Positions 47,901 through 59,865 of a stretch of DNA of 64,000 bases are shown here, piece after piece. Under the pieces are notes generated by a model, which saw only the letters and a list, made by a program, of their open reading frames with translations, did not search any database and was not told the origin of the DNA. The first letter of the stretch is position 1; each line of letters opens with the position of its first letter. Both the position numbers and the translations under genes were made by a program. Source of the DNA: Paragonimus skrjabini miyazakii (Eukaryota > Platyhelminthes > Trematoda > Plagiorchiida > Troglotrematidae); assembly GCA_014338405.1 (NCBI GenBank), contig JTDE01000192.1, forward strand, positions 274,046 to 338,045. Reading direction: 5' to 3'.

Positions 47901-50274
47901 TTAAATGCTATCTAAGCAGGAGATTCTTAGTCATGGTTATTTAGATCAAGCAATGATGGTCTGGTTGAAATGAAAGTCGTTCGAGACTGTCAGCCTAAGA
48001 AACAACTGCTGGTTTGCATTGGTTTTCAATCGACCATGCCAAAACTGATTACCTGAACTGAATTTGGCATCAATGGCAAACTTTCAACAATAACTTTATC
48101 CACTGAAGTAAGTTCAAACAGTGTTCTTCATTTCCGTCAAGTTCGTCTAGCTGCTACAGAATTGCTAAACGTAGAAGAATGATTACTAAGCGGTGAACCA
48201 GTGGAAAACAATTAGACATCATGCATAGTTGGCAATGGTTAACTGGACTGAGGTAGAATTTTGAAGTCATGACTGTCATCTACGAAGCGCTTTGTACTGT
48301 TGTAACAATACAGAAACTGTTGCGCATGTGATTTACACTTTCCGCTGATGTTCTCTCCCTTGTTATCTATTTCAGGTCGTCCGCCTACGTATTATTCATC
48401 GTGTCCCACACGATATGAACGTCCCTAAAACTGTGACATTTGATTCCCCCTGGACTCAATTGTTTGAACGATTTGAAAACCCTTTGTTGTTGGGGCTTTG
48501 ATTTTCGTGTTGCCATTGGCGTTGTGCGGATCGCCGCCTCGTCTCTGTATCACCAATACATTGGTTGCGATTGTTCGTTACGTCTTTTCTCTGGTCTTGG
48601 ATTGCGTCGGGACTGCCTGTGATCGCTGTCCTTTGTATAATTCAGTCGTCCCGTAACACTGTAACACATACTCTCTCTCAGTGTCCATCAAGTCGGAGGG
48701 AGCAGAAGTAGTTCTCGTTGCTAGTAGTGTTTCTTGCTCGACACCGATCGATAACCTCACATTTGCTGGGTACATGATCATTTGAACTGACAGCAATTCG
48801 GTAGAATCAGAACATTTCCAACGAGTTCAGCCTGTTGAACATCAATCAACAAAGCACTGCAATCGATCGGGATTTGAACGGGGTATTGGTGGGTTGTGAT
48901 TTTTGTATATGAAACTTGGTGCATTATCAAGTAGATTGGGCTTCAGAGAGTAAGCGACTCAACGATCACGTGGATACACCGATGCTAAAATCTGTTGGCT
49001 GTTAGCGTGATTATAACCCGAAAGCTGATCAGACAGAATGATAGGCTTTTTTCATTTTGGATCAGAACGTCATTGGTTGAATCTGTAGATTATGCGGCAG
49101 AGCTTTTTACCAATAATTCGTCATAGCAACGATCGAAAATAAGCATCAAGAATAAGTCATTCAGATTGAAAAAGCATAACAACAATGGTAGCAGTGATAC
49201 AGATCAACTTTGTGTCTGCATCGCGAACGTCGAACAATGAAAATCATGTGGATGCGGCATGCAATTGTAAGGGTCTTGGAGCCTACATCCTCGCATCTTG
49301 TGATTATTTTCCCTGCCAATGTGTGGTTTGTTTGTGACTGTGTGTGGCACTCTGGTCACTAGAATTAGCCAAAACCGGCTGCCGCCAACCGCAGCACTAA
49401 GAAGCACGGTGATGACAAATTTGCATCCCTTGCCAGCCGGGTAAATGATGGAAATGTTTGATCAGGATTATCAGATCACGTGTTACCACATATCGTCGGT
49501 TTTTGTGACTTTGGACTTGGCTAAGGGGATGTTCGCGTTGGTTATACAATTAAAATGGACCAAATACAAGGTGAATGGATACCTGTAGAATTGGACATAA
49601 TCTCACAAATATTCTGTTGACACATTATAATGGACCATTACATTAGCCGCCACGAGCACTTTGACCACACAAAACACTGTACTTATTTTGCTGTTAGCGG
49701 CCAAATGAAAGTTTGATGAGCTATCTTTGCTGTTCTGGAGTAGTTTATGCGCTAGCGACTTCAGTCGCGTGCTTGTAGAGTTGTTCAGGCGTTTCATGCT
49801 ACGTTAGTTTCAAAAGAATCTGTGCTTGTGTAATCAGTTTCCTGTATACTGAAATATTTGGGGCTGCACTGTATCACACCAAACAAACTGCTGTACGACA
49901 TTGAACAGAGGGTTTGACGAAGCGTGTATACAAACTATCATGTCCGAAAGGAGAAGTGACCGTCAGCTGGGATGTCGTGTGTCAGGAGATCACACGTTAC
50001 TCGTGAATCAGATGAGAGGTTGTACCTAATCTGAGATACTGGCTCATTCAACTGCTTCAGACAAGCGAATGAAGTGACCTTACATTTTGATGAAAGCACG
50101 CTCAGTAGGAGAATTAACGTTGTCTTTCTCTGCATCTGAGCAAATTCCCTCGAGAGCAACATATAAGTGCCCATAGGATTCGGGGCAGCGTTAAGTTAAC
50201 GATGAACTTGTTCAAGAAGACCACTGACATAGAACTAATAAACAATCACGGACATTCTGTTAATGAGGCAACCG
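47901..50274. other. No gene recognised
   Basis: Only short frames (up to 78 codons) without domains. A pyrimidine-rich patch at 48480-48700 looks repeat-like but matches nothing else in the window that I could see. Confidence 0.35.
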
Positions 50275-51170
50275 NNNNNNNNNNNNNNNNNNNNNNNNNN
50301 NNNNNNNNNNNNNNNNNNNNNNNNNNNNNNNNNNNNNNNNNNNNNNNNNNNNNNNNNNNNNNNNNNNNNNNNNNNNNNNNNNNNNNNNNNNNNNNNNNNN
50401 NNNNNNNNNNNNNNNNNNNNNNNNNNNNNNNNNNNNNNNNNNNNNNNNNNNNNNNNNNNNNNNNNNNNNNNNNNNNNNNNNNNNNNNNNNNNNNNNNNNN
50501 NNNNNNNNNNNNNNNNNNNNNNNNNNNNNNNNNNNNNNNNNNNNNNNNNNNNNNNNNNNNNNNNNNNNNNNNNNNNNNNNNNNNNNNNNNNNNNNNNNNN
50601 NNNNNNNNNNNNNNNNNNNNNNNNNNNNNNNNNNNNNNNNNNNNNNNNNNNNNNNNNNNNNNNNNNNNNNNNNNNNNNNNNNNNNNNNNNNNNNNNNNNN
50701 NNNNNNNNNNNNNNNNNNNNNNNNNNNNNNNNNNNNNNNNNNNNNNNNNNNNNNNNNNNNNNNNNNNNNNNNNNNNNNNNNNNNNNNNNNNNNNNNNNNN
50801 NNNNNNNNNNNNNNNNNNNNNNNNNNNNNNNNNNNNNNNNNNNNNNNNNNNNNNNNNNNNNNNNNNNNNNNNNNNNNNNNNNNNNNNNNNNNNNNNNNNN
50901 NNNNNNNNNNNNNNNNNNNNNNNNNNNNNNNNNNNNNNNNNNNNNNNNNNNNNNNNNNNNNNNNNNNNNNNNNNNNNNNNNNNNNNNNNNNNNNNNNNNN
51001 NNNNNNNNNNNNNNNNNNNNNNNNNNNNNNNNNNNNNNNNNNNNNNNNNNNNNNNNNNNNNNNNNNNNNNNNNNNNNNNNNNNNNNNNNNNNNNNNNNNN
51101 NNNNNNNNNNNNNNNNNNNNNNNNNNNNNNNNNNNNNNNNNNNNNNNNNNNNNNNNNNNNNNNNNNNNNN
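50275..51170. other. Assembly gap (896 Ns)
   Basis: Unsequenced. Its right edge falls inside repeat R1 copy 3, so the gap probably holds the rest of that copy. Long frames spanning it are artefacts. Confidence 0.99.
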
Positions 51171-51286
51171 TTATCCTCCGTCTTCCTGGCGTTCGCAGCT
51201 TGCCCTTTTGTTCCTGAATGTCGCCTGTGGGTAATATACTACTTGTGAGTAGTATACTTCTCACAACGAAACTGCCTGTCATACAA
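51171..51286 (-). repeat. Interspersed repeat family R1, copy 3 (partial)
   Basis: Same orientation as copy 1. Carries the segment encoding GDIQEQKGKLRTPGRRR on the minus strand, a 24-base near-palindrome at 51243-51266 with one mismatched pair, and the shared end CTGCCTGTCATACAA. Sequence after 51286 is unrelated to that after copy 1, which fixes this end of the element. Confidence 0.85.
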
Positions 51287-54200
51287 TACTATCACTTTGT
51301 CCAAATGCGCCGTTGTAATCTGCAAAACACACGGACAACTCTTGAATTTCCATCAGGCGGTGGCAGAACGGGACGGATTAGACAGATGGGACTATCCAAG
51401 GTTGAACATGAGCGATGATGGGCAAACCCACTAAGATCCGTGTCGTTCACCTGAGTTTCGAGTTAAGTGAAAATGAGATTTAAAAATTCTTGGGTAATAC
51501 AGGCATTCATGAGACTGGACGAAATTTGGCCGTTACCCTCTTGGATTTGGTTTTAACTATGTCAACCTTCAACAGTCGACGATTTCGTATTGTCTGAAAC
51601 ACTAAGGCAGGCATACAAATTCCGCTTACTCCTTAAGAACATTTGGTAGTAGACCATCATGCCCGATTGTTTTGCTGTATTTCAACCGGAAATATCCGTC
51701 GAAAATGACTGTACCCTCAATTGGGGTGGGAGAATTAACGGAGGAAGAAAACCCAGTAAAGGATTAGAATGAGCTATTCGTTATCCTGCTGAGATTACGG
51801 TTGAACTGATTGACGTAGATAGCCAAATTCGTGGCAGGAATGCTGAATCTACTTAGCAGTTTTACGACTTTACCAAATCTCGCCGAAGATTTTGTCTCTT
51901 ATTTATTCATTAGTCGCGTCATCGACTAAGTCGAATCACAAAGACTAAAACGTCTGTACATTCTTACTTGTATGGCGATGAGCCCAGAGGGTCAGTGTGA
52001 ATTTGGATAAATCGGGCACGCAACACTGTGAATGTACAAACTGCGTTGATTGTGTTACGAGTAGCCCAAGACACCGTACTTCGCACGTTCCGGGAATATT
52101 GCGTCGAGATCAAGTTAAGTAGACCGATCAACGGTTAGATTCGTAATCAGGTGTAAACCGTGGTGTGATTGACCGCAAAACATTGAAAGTGTGTAATTCA
52201 TTTATAGACCGTCGTGCCTCTCACTGATCAATCAGCAAAGTTCAGTTGGGTAAGTATAACGATTTAATTAGTCACCGTCGTTTGCCTCAACTACTGAAGA
52301 GCAGACGGCATAGTATGTCTGCTAATGAAAAACGCTATATAAATCAAACAGTGAGTGTGACTACTAATGATATTAAAGTGAATTTCATAGATTGCAGTTA
52401 CACATATTATCGGTCAAACCAAAGATTATCTCTCTGATTTATCGTCCCGTCAACAAACCAGTCGATTATCCAAAATTACTCTGTTTTTTGTAGTAGAATT
52501 TCAGGTCAGTTATTCGGCAGTAAAAAGGGAACATAAGTATCCTCCCATCGAAATGGTTAATTTACGTCCAATGAGATTTAATAACTGAACCATATGTTAT
52601 GCTAATCAAAGCCTCAACCGCACGTGCTATGCAAAATGTTGACAACTTCATTGTAATACTTGGAATTAGGGATTTGGAATAGCTTCAGAAATCGTACTCG
52701 AATTAAAACCTCCTACACAAGTAATGAGGAAAAGACCTCGCATTGGTTGCACAAAGTAACTTTTATTCGTGGCACAAGAAACCACATTTATAGATATACA
52801 ACCGTATTGGAGAAATCATTCTGGCATTGGCTGATCACATTGACACCCACAAACTCAAGTTATAAGCGGATTGGCGCAATACAGAACGAAGAAATTAGAA
52901 GGTTTAACGTTGTGGCTTTTCGTCCAATCTCGATGCGATATCTAATGGAGACAATTCGAGTGGTCCCTTGTTAGATCTATTCTGTTGGGGTTTGGATAAG
53001 CGGCCAATTGATTAGATTTTCACCACGCATTCACTTTTTATCTCATTTCAGTATACACGCCCAAGTCAAGTCGGTTGGAGATGTCCGATTCGGATCGCTC
53101 TGTCACAGTGACTGAAGTCAAAGGATGTCTCCACAGAACATTCCTCCCGAAAGACCTTTGACACCCTATTTGCGATTACACCTACCACCCACTTACCCTG
53201 TGTAATCGAGAAGGAATATAAGCAACGGCGGTTTGAGCGAGAGCTTTGTGGTCCTACAAATAAGTGATGGTTAGCCAGAATGTAGGTTAGAAGATGAGTT
53301 AAACGTTTTCGTGAAGTAGCAATTATAGGTTCGTAGATAGGATTACAAATATGGAAATATGAGGAAGAAAAAGTTCAAAATAGATTGATATACTACCATA
53401 CTCTAGATAAGGTAGGACAGTTGGAGAAAAGTCAAAAGTTGGACTGTAAGAAACACGATACTCATCATGCGACGCACCAAACATCTGAAGAAAAAGGAGG
53501 GCGGGATATCGCCACGATCAAAATTTCTGAAAAGGAAGGGAAGATTAGATAACAAACGACGGTGGTCAGTGGTTAGCATGAACGATAAATAGATGTAACG
53601 GATATAACTCACTTGCGATTAACGTACTCGTCGTTTATTCATTGGCGGCGTACTTTTCACACAATTGACCTGAAAATCGGAAACAGCCACAGGATTCACG
53701 GTCACGTTCACCGCAAATTCATATAGTCATGTCACCACAAAGTAAGACAACTGTTGTTCATCTACTTACGAGACGTTTCAGTTAACGGCCCGCAAATGTT
53801 ACTCAACAACCTTCGGCGATCATTCAGTTCGTTTCTGCAGACGGTCAGGTCAAAAGTTAAGCTTTTACAAGATCAAAAATCGATATCACACAGCAAAAGA
53901 CCTAGTTAAAATCATGTTACAGTCGAGTCCTGCCGTCAGGTCGTCCCTAACATGATCACTGAACAACTGCTCCGATGTCAGTTCATCACGTATCCTACAC
54001 ACCTGTCTTAGCTATCAAAGCTGACTGTCCGTCAACAGAGCTTCATTCTCGTCTGCGTTCAGTTACCTCAATGCTCATAACGAAGTACGATCATCGAATA
54101 ATTAAGATTTGTCGTTCACTTTCCAGGTGGAAGTAGCTCAGATAACGCATATTCTACCGATGAAATTTCCATGTTTCCCAGCAGTGTGACAGCGTAGACA

Positions 54201-54649
54201 GCACCACTGAACAGGAGGCAAGCAGTAGGGATTTATTTTTGCTTAAATACGGTTTCCTTATATATGTCTGTCAAGATGTGCGAAAGCAACGCTAGTTTTC
54301 TTAGTACCAACTAAAAACACTCGGCACATATACAGATCTGTCAGCAGATTGCCGTACAAGCAGCAGATGTCTGTGGAGCTAACTACAACGTCTTTAGTGA
54401 CGCAGATTTTGTGTCCAGGCAGAGAACTTCCTCCTGAGGAGAGCTGAACGAAAATGTCTTAACTATGTTGACGTCCAACTCAGGATGCCTCCAATTTCTG
54501 GATTTCCTTTTCACTTTTTATAAATACAATGCGCATTACTGAATTACATTACCGACTTCAGATGCCGAAATTCGGACTAAGCACTTACAGGCCATCCGTG
54601 TGGTATTTGCCTTCAGTAACGTCCTCAAGGTTCTGAGAAGAAACTGGTA
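51287..54649. other. No gene recognised; possible decayed RTE 3' part near 54.0-54.6 kb
   Basis: Frames of up to 104 codons (52660-52974, +) lack domains. The minus strand at 54000-54650 may continue the family 2 element (a segment reading GYVM resembles the G-H-x-x-R-M block) but is too decayed to claim. Confidence 0.3.
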
Positions 54650-56500
54650 GCACTGTGTTCAGTTATAAAAAAAAACAAGGTTTGGGTTAAGAACTAGCCT
54701 TGATTCAAGATGGTGATAGTGACAAACTATTCAGAGATCGGCCCACACGGATAAGCCTTCGCTTTCATAGCGAACTTATTTTATCCAAACACACCAAGCT
54801 TCTACCAGAATGCCCCATAGCGTATCGAACCGAACGTTCTGGAGAAATCCACAACGGGAGCACACAGCGGCCGGCTTCATCTAGAGCATTTTTGGGTTTG
54901 TTGTGCAGCGAGCATTATGCCGATGTGACTGGTAGTCGTCCGAAATCCACCATGCTGCTCCGTAATACTGGTCTTCAGATCTACCTCACTGATTGAGTTC
55001 AGCATAATTCTTGCCAGAACATTACATGTAATTGAGAGTACGATTACGGTATCCTTGAAATTTCCATCTTCTAAGTGGAGTGGACCAACTGGAACTATCA
55101 AGTTCCAGTCACGTTCACAATACCGTCAAGCTTCAGAAGTTGCCACAGCAACCCATGTTCAACTCCAGTTTTTTAGTTTTGGCTCATGTCCCATGGCAAT
55201 AGGCGCTCTTTAACTCTAAGGCGACAGTAAGTGAAGCATTAAAATCATGTAGTGGTATGTTTTCCCCGGTCTCCCAATCAACGATAGCCGGTCGGTTTGA
55301 TATCATGCCTTGTATTGTCCGCGACTTGATTATATTTGCATCGGCTAACTATGCATATTAACCAGTTCCCTTTGATCTCGTTAAGCCATACGCTGAGTTG
55401 ACGGCTAACAAACAAACAAGTTTACTACTTTCTTTTACCTAGGTTCATTTTGGAAGCAGGAAGCGCACCATTTTGTTTTCGTATCAAGCCCAACAATAGC
55501 GCATTTTGGTCACTTTGAAAATTCTGGCGCTAGATACAGATTAATTTAATGGCAGCAGGCATGAAACGTTTCATGAAGTGGTGCTACACACCATTGAATT
55601 TAAAGGCCATGAAGTGTCAATGAATCGAAAGATAACTGCTTGTTGAAATAATTATCACACCTTGTGTACAGTCCATCACCTACCCGTTTTCGTCATTGTT
55701 CAGAGGACCTAAAATGAACACGATTACGAACACGAATGAACAACTTAATCCTAACCAGCCTGTAAACCATGCTACATTCAGCCGCGCGCAGTAATCACAT
55801 ACTATTCAGTTCGCGATTGTGACGCCGTGACACGATCTGACAACCCAAAAAATAGTATTGACCAAAGCGTGGATGAATCGAGATAGGAATATCGCTCGCA
55901 TCTAGCTGGAATCACGTGGTTGTGATATCCAATTCATGAGTAGCACACAGAGGAAGTAAGCGATCATTGTTCTCATTGACTGTACGAATCAGGTCGAATC
56001 CAAGAACTCCCAATTAAGCCGCTGACTGCCGTCAATTGCGCGCATTGATGTCATCGGAAGCAAGCACTCGATCAGTAACCGATCACCAGCGGATTATGGT
56101 AGACATCTGATCACTTAACTGGTTCACTGTGTTGTCAGTGTGACAAACAGTAGGAATAGAAGCACTAATCCGGCAGACTGAACACAACCAAGTCGCATGC
56201 GTGTGCACATTATTCCAGGGTTGATGTCGTCCGGATCGTCTGTTACCAACTAATTGATGTGTCCAACTACCGTGAAACAGACACGATGTCTTAGAGCACC
56301 GTATATCGGGTAACTTATCCAGCAGAAGGTGTATGCAGCACCTGATTCCAGAAGTCTATTCTGGTTTACGTGCATTCTCACAACCAAGGCCACGACACTG
56401 ATATAATGACGGTTCAGTTCCATGCAATCCATTTGAGACGGCGTTCCGGCATTCCGATGAGGCATCCATCCGATTGTGTAGATACATTCTATTACCAGAC
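54650..56500 (-). mobile_element. RTE-like non-LTR retrotransposon, family 2, with endonuclease and RT
   Basis: Right to left. The endonuclease/exonuclease/phosphatase-type N terminus at 56465-56250 reads ISVVALVVRMHVNQNRLLES then GAAYTFCW, matching the A-L-S-E-T-R ... G-G-Y-T-F-F-W block, but with the catalytic Glu lost (ALVVR). A DDINAR segment at 56039-56056 matches G-D-F-N-A-R. VNENNDRLLPLCATHELDIT (about 55970-55910) and HPRF...VSRRHNREL (near 55850) match the next blocks. RT: NVLARIMLNSISEV and GGFRTTTSHIGIMLAAQQ (55050-54900), then motif A PVVDFSRTFGSI (54865-54825), where the conserved FDTV has become FGSI. Stops and frameshifts throughout; motif C is not found. Would once have nicked target DNA and reverse transcribed its own RNA. 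Confidence 0.85.
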
Positions 56501-56840
56501 CGACAACGTCACGCGTCCACGTGCGTGCCCCAAACTGACATATGGGAATGTAGACCGAGCATCTGACTCAATAGTTTGACCTGGGAAACAAAATCGAACA
56601 GCATTTTCTTGTAGGACCCAGCTCACAACCAATGACTTAAACGTCTGACACATTCGTGAGTAATGGATTTGCTCAGCCCGAGACGCAGTGAATAAGATGT
56701 TGACGACACATTCTGAATATTATTGTGCGCGATAGGTGTGTTATAAATCCCACGAAGCTTTCGAGAATTAGCAGGTGTTTTCCGACATCATATTATATTG
56801 TGCCGGCGGCATGATGTTTGGAATAATCTTTGTTTGCAAG
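56501..56840. repeat. Interspersed repeat R2, copy 2 (5' flank of RTE family 2)
   Basis: Collinear with 29320-29640 (see there). It is adjacent to the start of the family 2 endonuclease, so the simplest reading is the 5' untranslated region and first codons of that element. A minus-strand W-N-V-like start just below 56540 fits the usual beginning of this endonuclease. Confidence 0.5.
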
Positions 56841-58439
56841 GATCTTTCCCTTCCCCCCTTCCCTACGTAGGTGATAGAAGTGCTACAGCTATAAGTATAC
56901 TTCAGTTGTGCCCAACAGGGTTCGTACCACACTATCTAAGCACCCCTGTGCAGTTAGTAACGCGACATTCGGTGGTGCAGTCAAATCATTACATATGGGC
57001 CTGATACAGGTAGACCAAAATGACTGAAGTGTTTGGTTGCCGTTCTTCGCTACACTGTGCGCGGTTGAGACTGTTGGTCGTCCTACATTTTTCGTTGTGA
57101 TCAGATTTAAATAGTGTTTGTGAGATAGCGAAAATATCAAAAATAAGTGCAACCCGTGTCAACCGGCATCATATGTGGCGTCGTAGTGACGTCTGGTTAT
57201 CGCCAAACCAACATATAATGACCTTGTGACTGGGCTTTACATATTCTTATGACGTATATTCCTTTATTCATGCCTCACTGCCCAAATATCCCTACACAAC
57301 TGGTAGTGCGAGACGCAAGCTTATGACGTCAGGTGCATTTTTTCTGACGGCTTCCTTTTGGCTTGTATGCGACGATTGAAGCTGGAAAGACTAACGTTCA
57401 TGACTGTTAATCTGAACAATATATTAAAAATACAGTCGCGCGTAACTTCCTCCACTGTTTTATCGAGGGGTGAACTCACAAATGATCATTTGACGTGTAT
57501 CACAGCAAACCACTCTCAAAATATACGTCTAAAATTTGATTGGCAACACAAGAAGACCGTCGCGTACCAACCTGCAACATAAATTTCACATGAGAAGTTT
57601 CTCCGTCAGATCAAAGCAGCTGTGATGGAAATAGATGTCGGCAAAAAACAGTCAGGATCCCCACATAATATTACACCTATGAAAGACAGCAAAAACCAAC
57701 TTGTGCAAACTGTTTGGGAAATAAGCTTAACCGTTTACTTTATCGCTTTCCGGATTAGTTTGATCCGGTTGCTCAAAGATTGGAAACGCCGCGCGAACAA
57801 AACATCAAGTAAGGCATTTGCGGTTTTCGCCTACACCGTGAATGAAGCCCTACTATCAGATTCCCCGCCATCTACACAGTTGACTGTTTCTCCTCAGCCA
57901 ATCGCTCATATGACAGTCACTTTAAAGTGCCACGTCAGAAGGACAAATAATTCGTTAATGGCCTAAACAGAATTCAGAATATAGAGGACAGTGAGGGAAT
58001 ATAAGCACTCTACGTTATCGGTAACGCATTATCCTCACCGACTTTGGCCAAATGCGTGCCTAATGCGGATAGACTAGGTTGCTCAAGATGAGTGACTCAG
58101 ATGTTCTGTACAGATAAACAAATAATCTGCAAATTGTGAGGTGCCGCTTTACTGCTGAGGAATTTCCACTTCAACATTCTCAGGTGTAGACTGTTCTAAC
58201 GCTGTGACCCATATATGCTTATAACCATGTCGTTATAACGACATGGTTATAAGCATGAAGTTCTCCACTGCTCTTGTGAACAGACTGTTCTGTTGTCATC
58301 CAAATTGACGACGACTTAGTGATCCCTCAAACAGCCGGTTAGAAACGCTATTCGTGACAAAACCTGTCACAGTCAGTGGTAAATCAGCATTCAATACATT
58401 TATATGGACATGTCTGGGATGACCGACCTAACGTGTGTG
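56841..58439. other. No gene recognised; holds a perfect palindrome
   Basis: A 114-codon frame at 57622-57966 (+) and smaller ones lack domains. Contains the palindrome described at 58215-58256. Confidence 0.35.
58215..58256. repeat. Perfect 42-base palindrome
   Basis: Starts ATGCTTATAACCATGTCGTT and reads identically on both strands with no spacer; the centre lies between 58235 and 58236. The next base pairs outward do not match. No related sequence seen elsewhere in the window. Confidence 0.97.
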
Positions 58440-59865
58440 GCCAGCTTTGAATCGAGCCCCAGGCAGGATTCCGATCCAGTCGGAGGTGCGTTGATCATAT
58501 TTTTACTTTGCTACGGATCTTGAAACATCGGTACTCTTAAATACAATCGATAGTCACGGTCTTTTTGGACCTGAAGGCTGCTTTCGATTCAGTTGCTGGT
58601 AACGCTCCCTGGAGCTGTCTTCGCCGCAAGGGAGTACCAGAGAAATACGTGGATCTGTTGAGGCCACTGTATGTTTACTCTGCAGGCAGGATGAGAGTTT
58701 ATGGACAACTGCCTCGGGCGTTCATCACTTCCAGTGGTGTTCGTCAAGTGTGTCCGACTCCCCCTTCCTGTCCAATTGTGTCATGGACTACGTTCTGGAG
58801 GGTGCGCTTCTCGAATTCAGCGGGCCTGGTCTTGAGTTTTTTTCCTGGCGCTAGATGGACCGATCTGGAGTATGCGTTCGACATTGCCTTACTTAGCTCC
58901 TCTGCCGAAAACATGCAGACCATGCTGAACAATGTGGGTGACCGGACTGGTTTGTATGGAATGCGATTTGCACCTTCAAAGTGCAAACTGTCGCTTCAAG
59001 ACTGGGGCAATTCAACTCCTACTCTCTTCATTGCAGATAATTTGTTTCAGATTCTGAAGAGTTTCACGTTTGGGTAGTATTATCTCGTCAGCCTGTAATA
59101 TTGCTGATGAGTTATCAGCGAAACTAGCGAAAGGCACGAGTTGCCTTTTCTAAACTGCGTCATCTCTGGCGTCGGAAAAACGTTAGGTTGTCGCTGAAAA
59201 GAAGAGTATGTAATGCTTGTGTACGTTCTGTTTTGCTTTATGGTTGGTAAACGTGGCCTTTTCATAGGGAACATATCAACAGGGTTGCAGTGTTTGACTA
59301 TCGTTGTCTCCTCTATTTGGTTCGTGTTAAGTGTACTAGTCGTATATGCACTGTGACAGTCCGCTGGCACATTTTCTGGAACGCTTGGGGAGCGTGATCA
59401 ATTGGTCAATTACTCACGGTTCATATCTTGTGATGGCTGGGTCACGTATTCCGTATGTCATCTGATCGTTTGCCGTACCGGGCATTATATACTGAGGTCA
59501 CCAACAGTTGGGTAAAACCGCATGGTGGCCAAGCAAGTACGTGATCATTAAATACGAAGACCCTGACTACTCCATTGTGCAAAGTAGGTAGGTGTCGCCT
59601 GCCTGGTTGGGGTCCTCATGATCATTCAAACCGGTGGTTGGAGACACTATCCGAGATGGTGGTGTGTCGCAGTCAATGACGTATCTGTATCCATACCATT
59701 TCTAGTGCTTCCGCTTAGTCGTCCTTTAATAATTTTCAACCTTCTTATTAACGTTTTCTTCTAGAATATTCCACTTCACTGTTGAGGTGGGAGTCGGCCC
59801 AAGCCACAGTGCCTTTTGGTAAGGCTAATGACTGCTTCGATAATGATGATGAAGGTTACTGGTAT
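58440..59865 (+). mobile_element. RTE-like non-LTR retrotransposon, family 1, 3' half
   Basis: Begins with QAGFRSSRRCVDHIFTLLRI at about 58460-58520. After a frameshift, the frame at 58565-59077 carries motif A DLKAAFDSV (58571-58597), KGVPEKYVDLL, motif B TSSGVRQVCP (damaged after it by a frame change) and motif C as LEYAFDIALL at 58868-58897, where the first catalytic Asp of YADD is Phe. YGMRFAPSKCKLSLQDW follows. Further blocks continue to 59680: VCNACVRSVLLYGW, LGHVFRMSSDRLPYRALY, EVTNSWVKPHGG, VGRCRLPGWGPHDH and LETLSEM. The 3' untranslated region ends with a TGATGA-rich tail near 59840-59860, as in other elements of this type. 5'-truncated and inactive. Confidence 0.9.

Noticed and set aside
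48855..48900. Pol III B-box-like GTTCAAATCCC on the minus strand
   Set aside because: No matching A box at the right distance and no cloverleaf.
50202..51282. Frames of 323-348 codons crossing the second N gap
   Set aside because: Almost entirely Ns; only R1 repeat sequence is readable at the right end.
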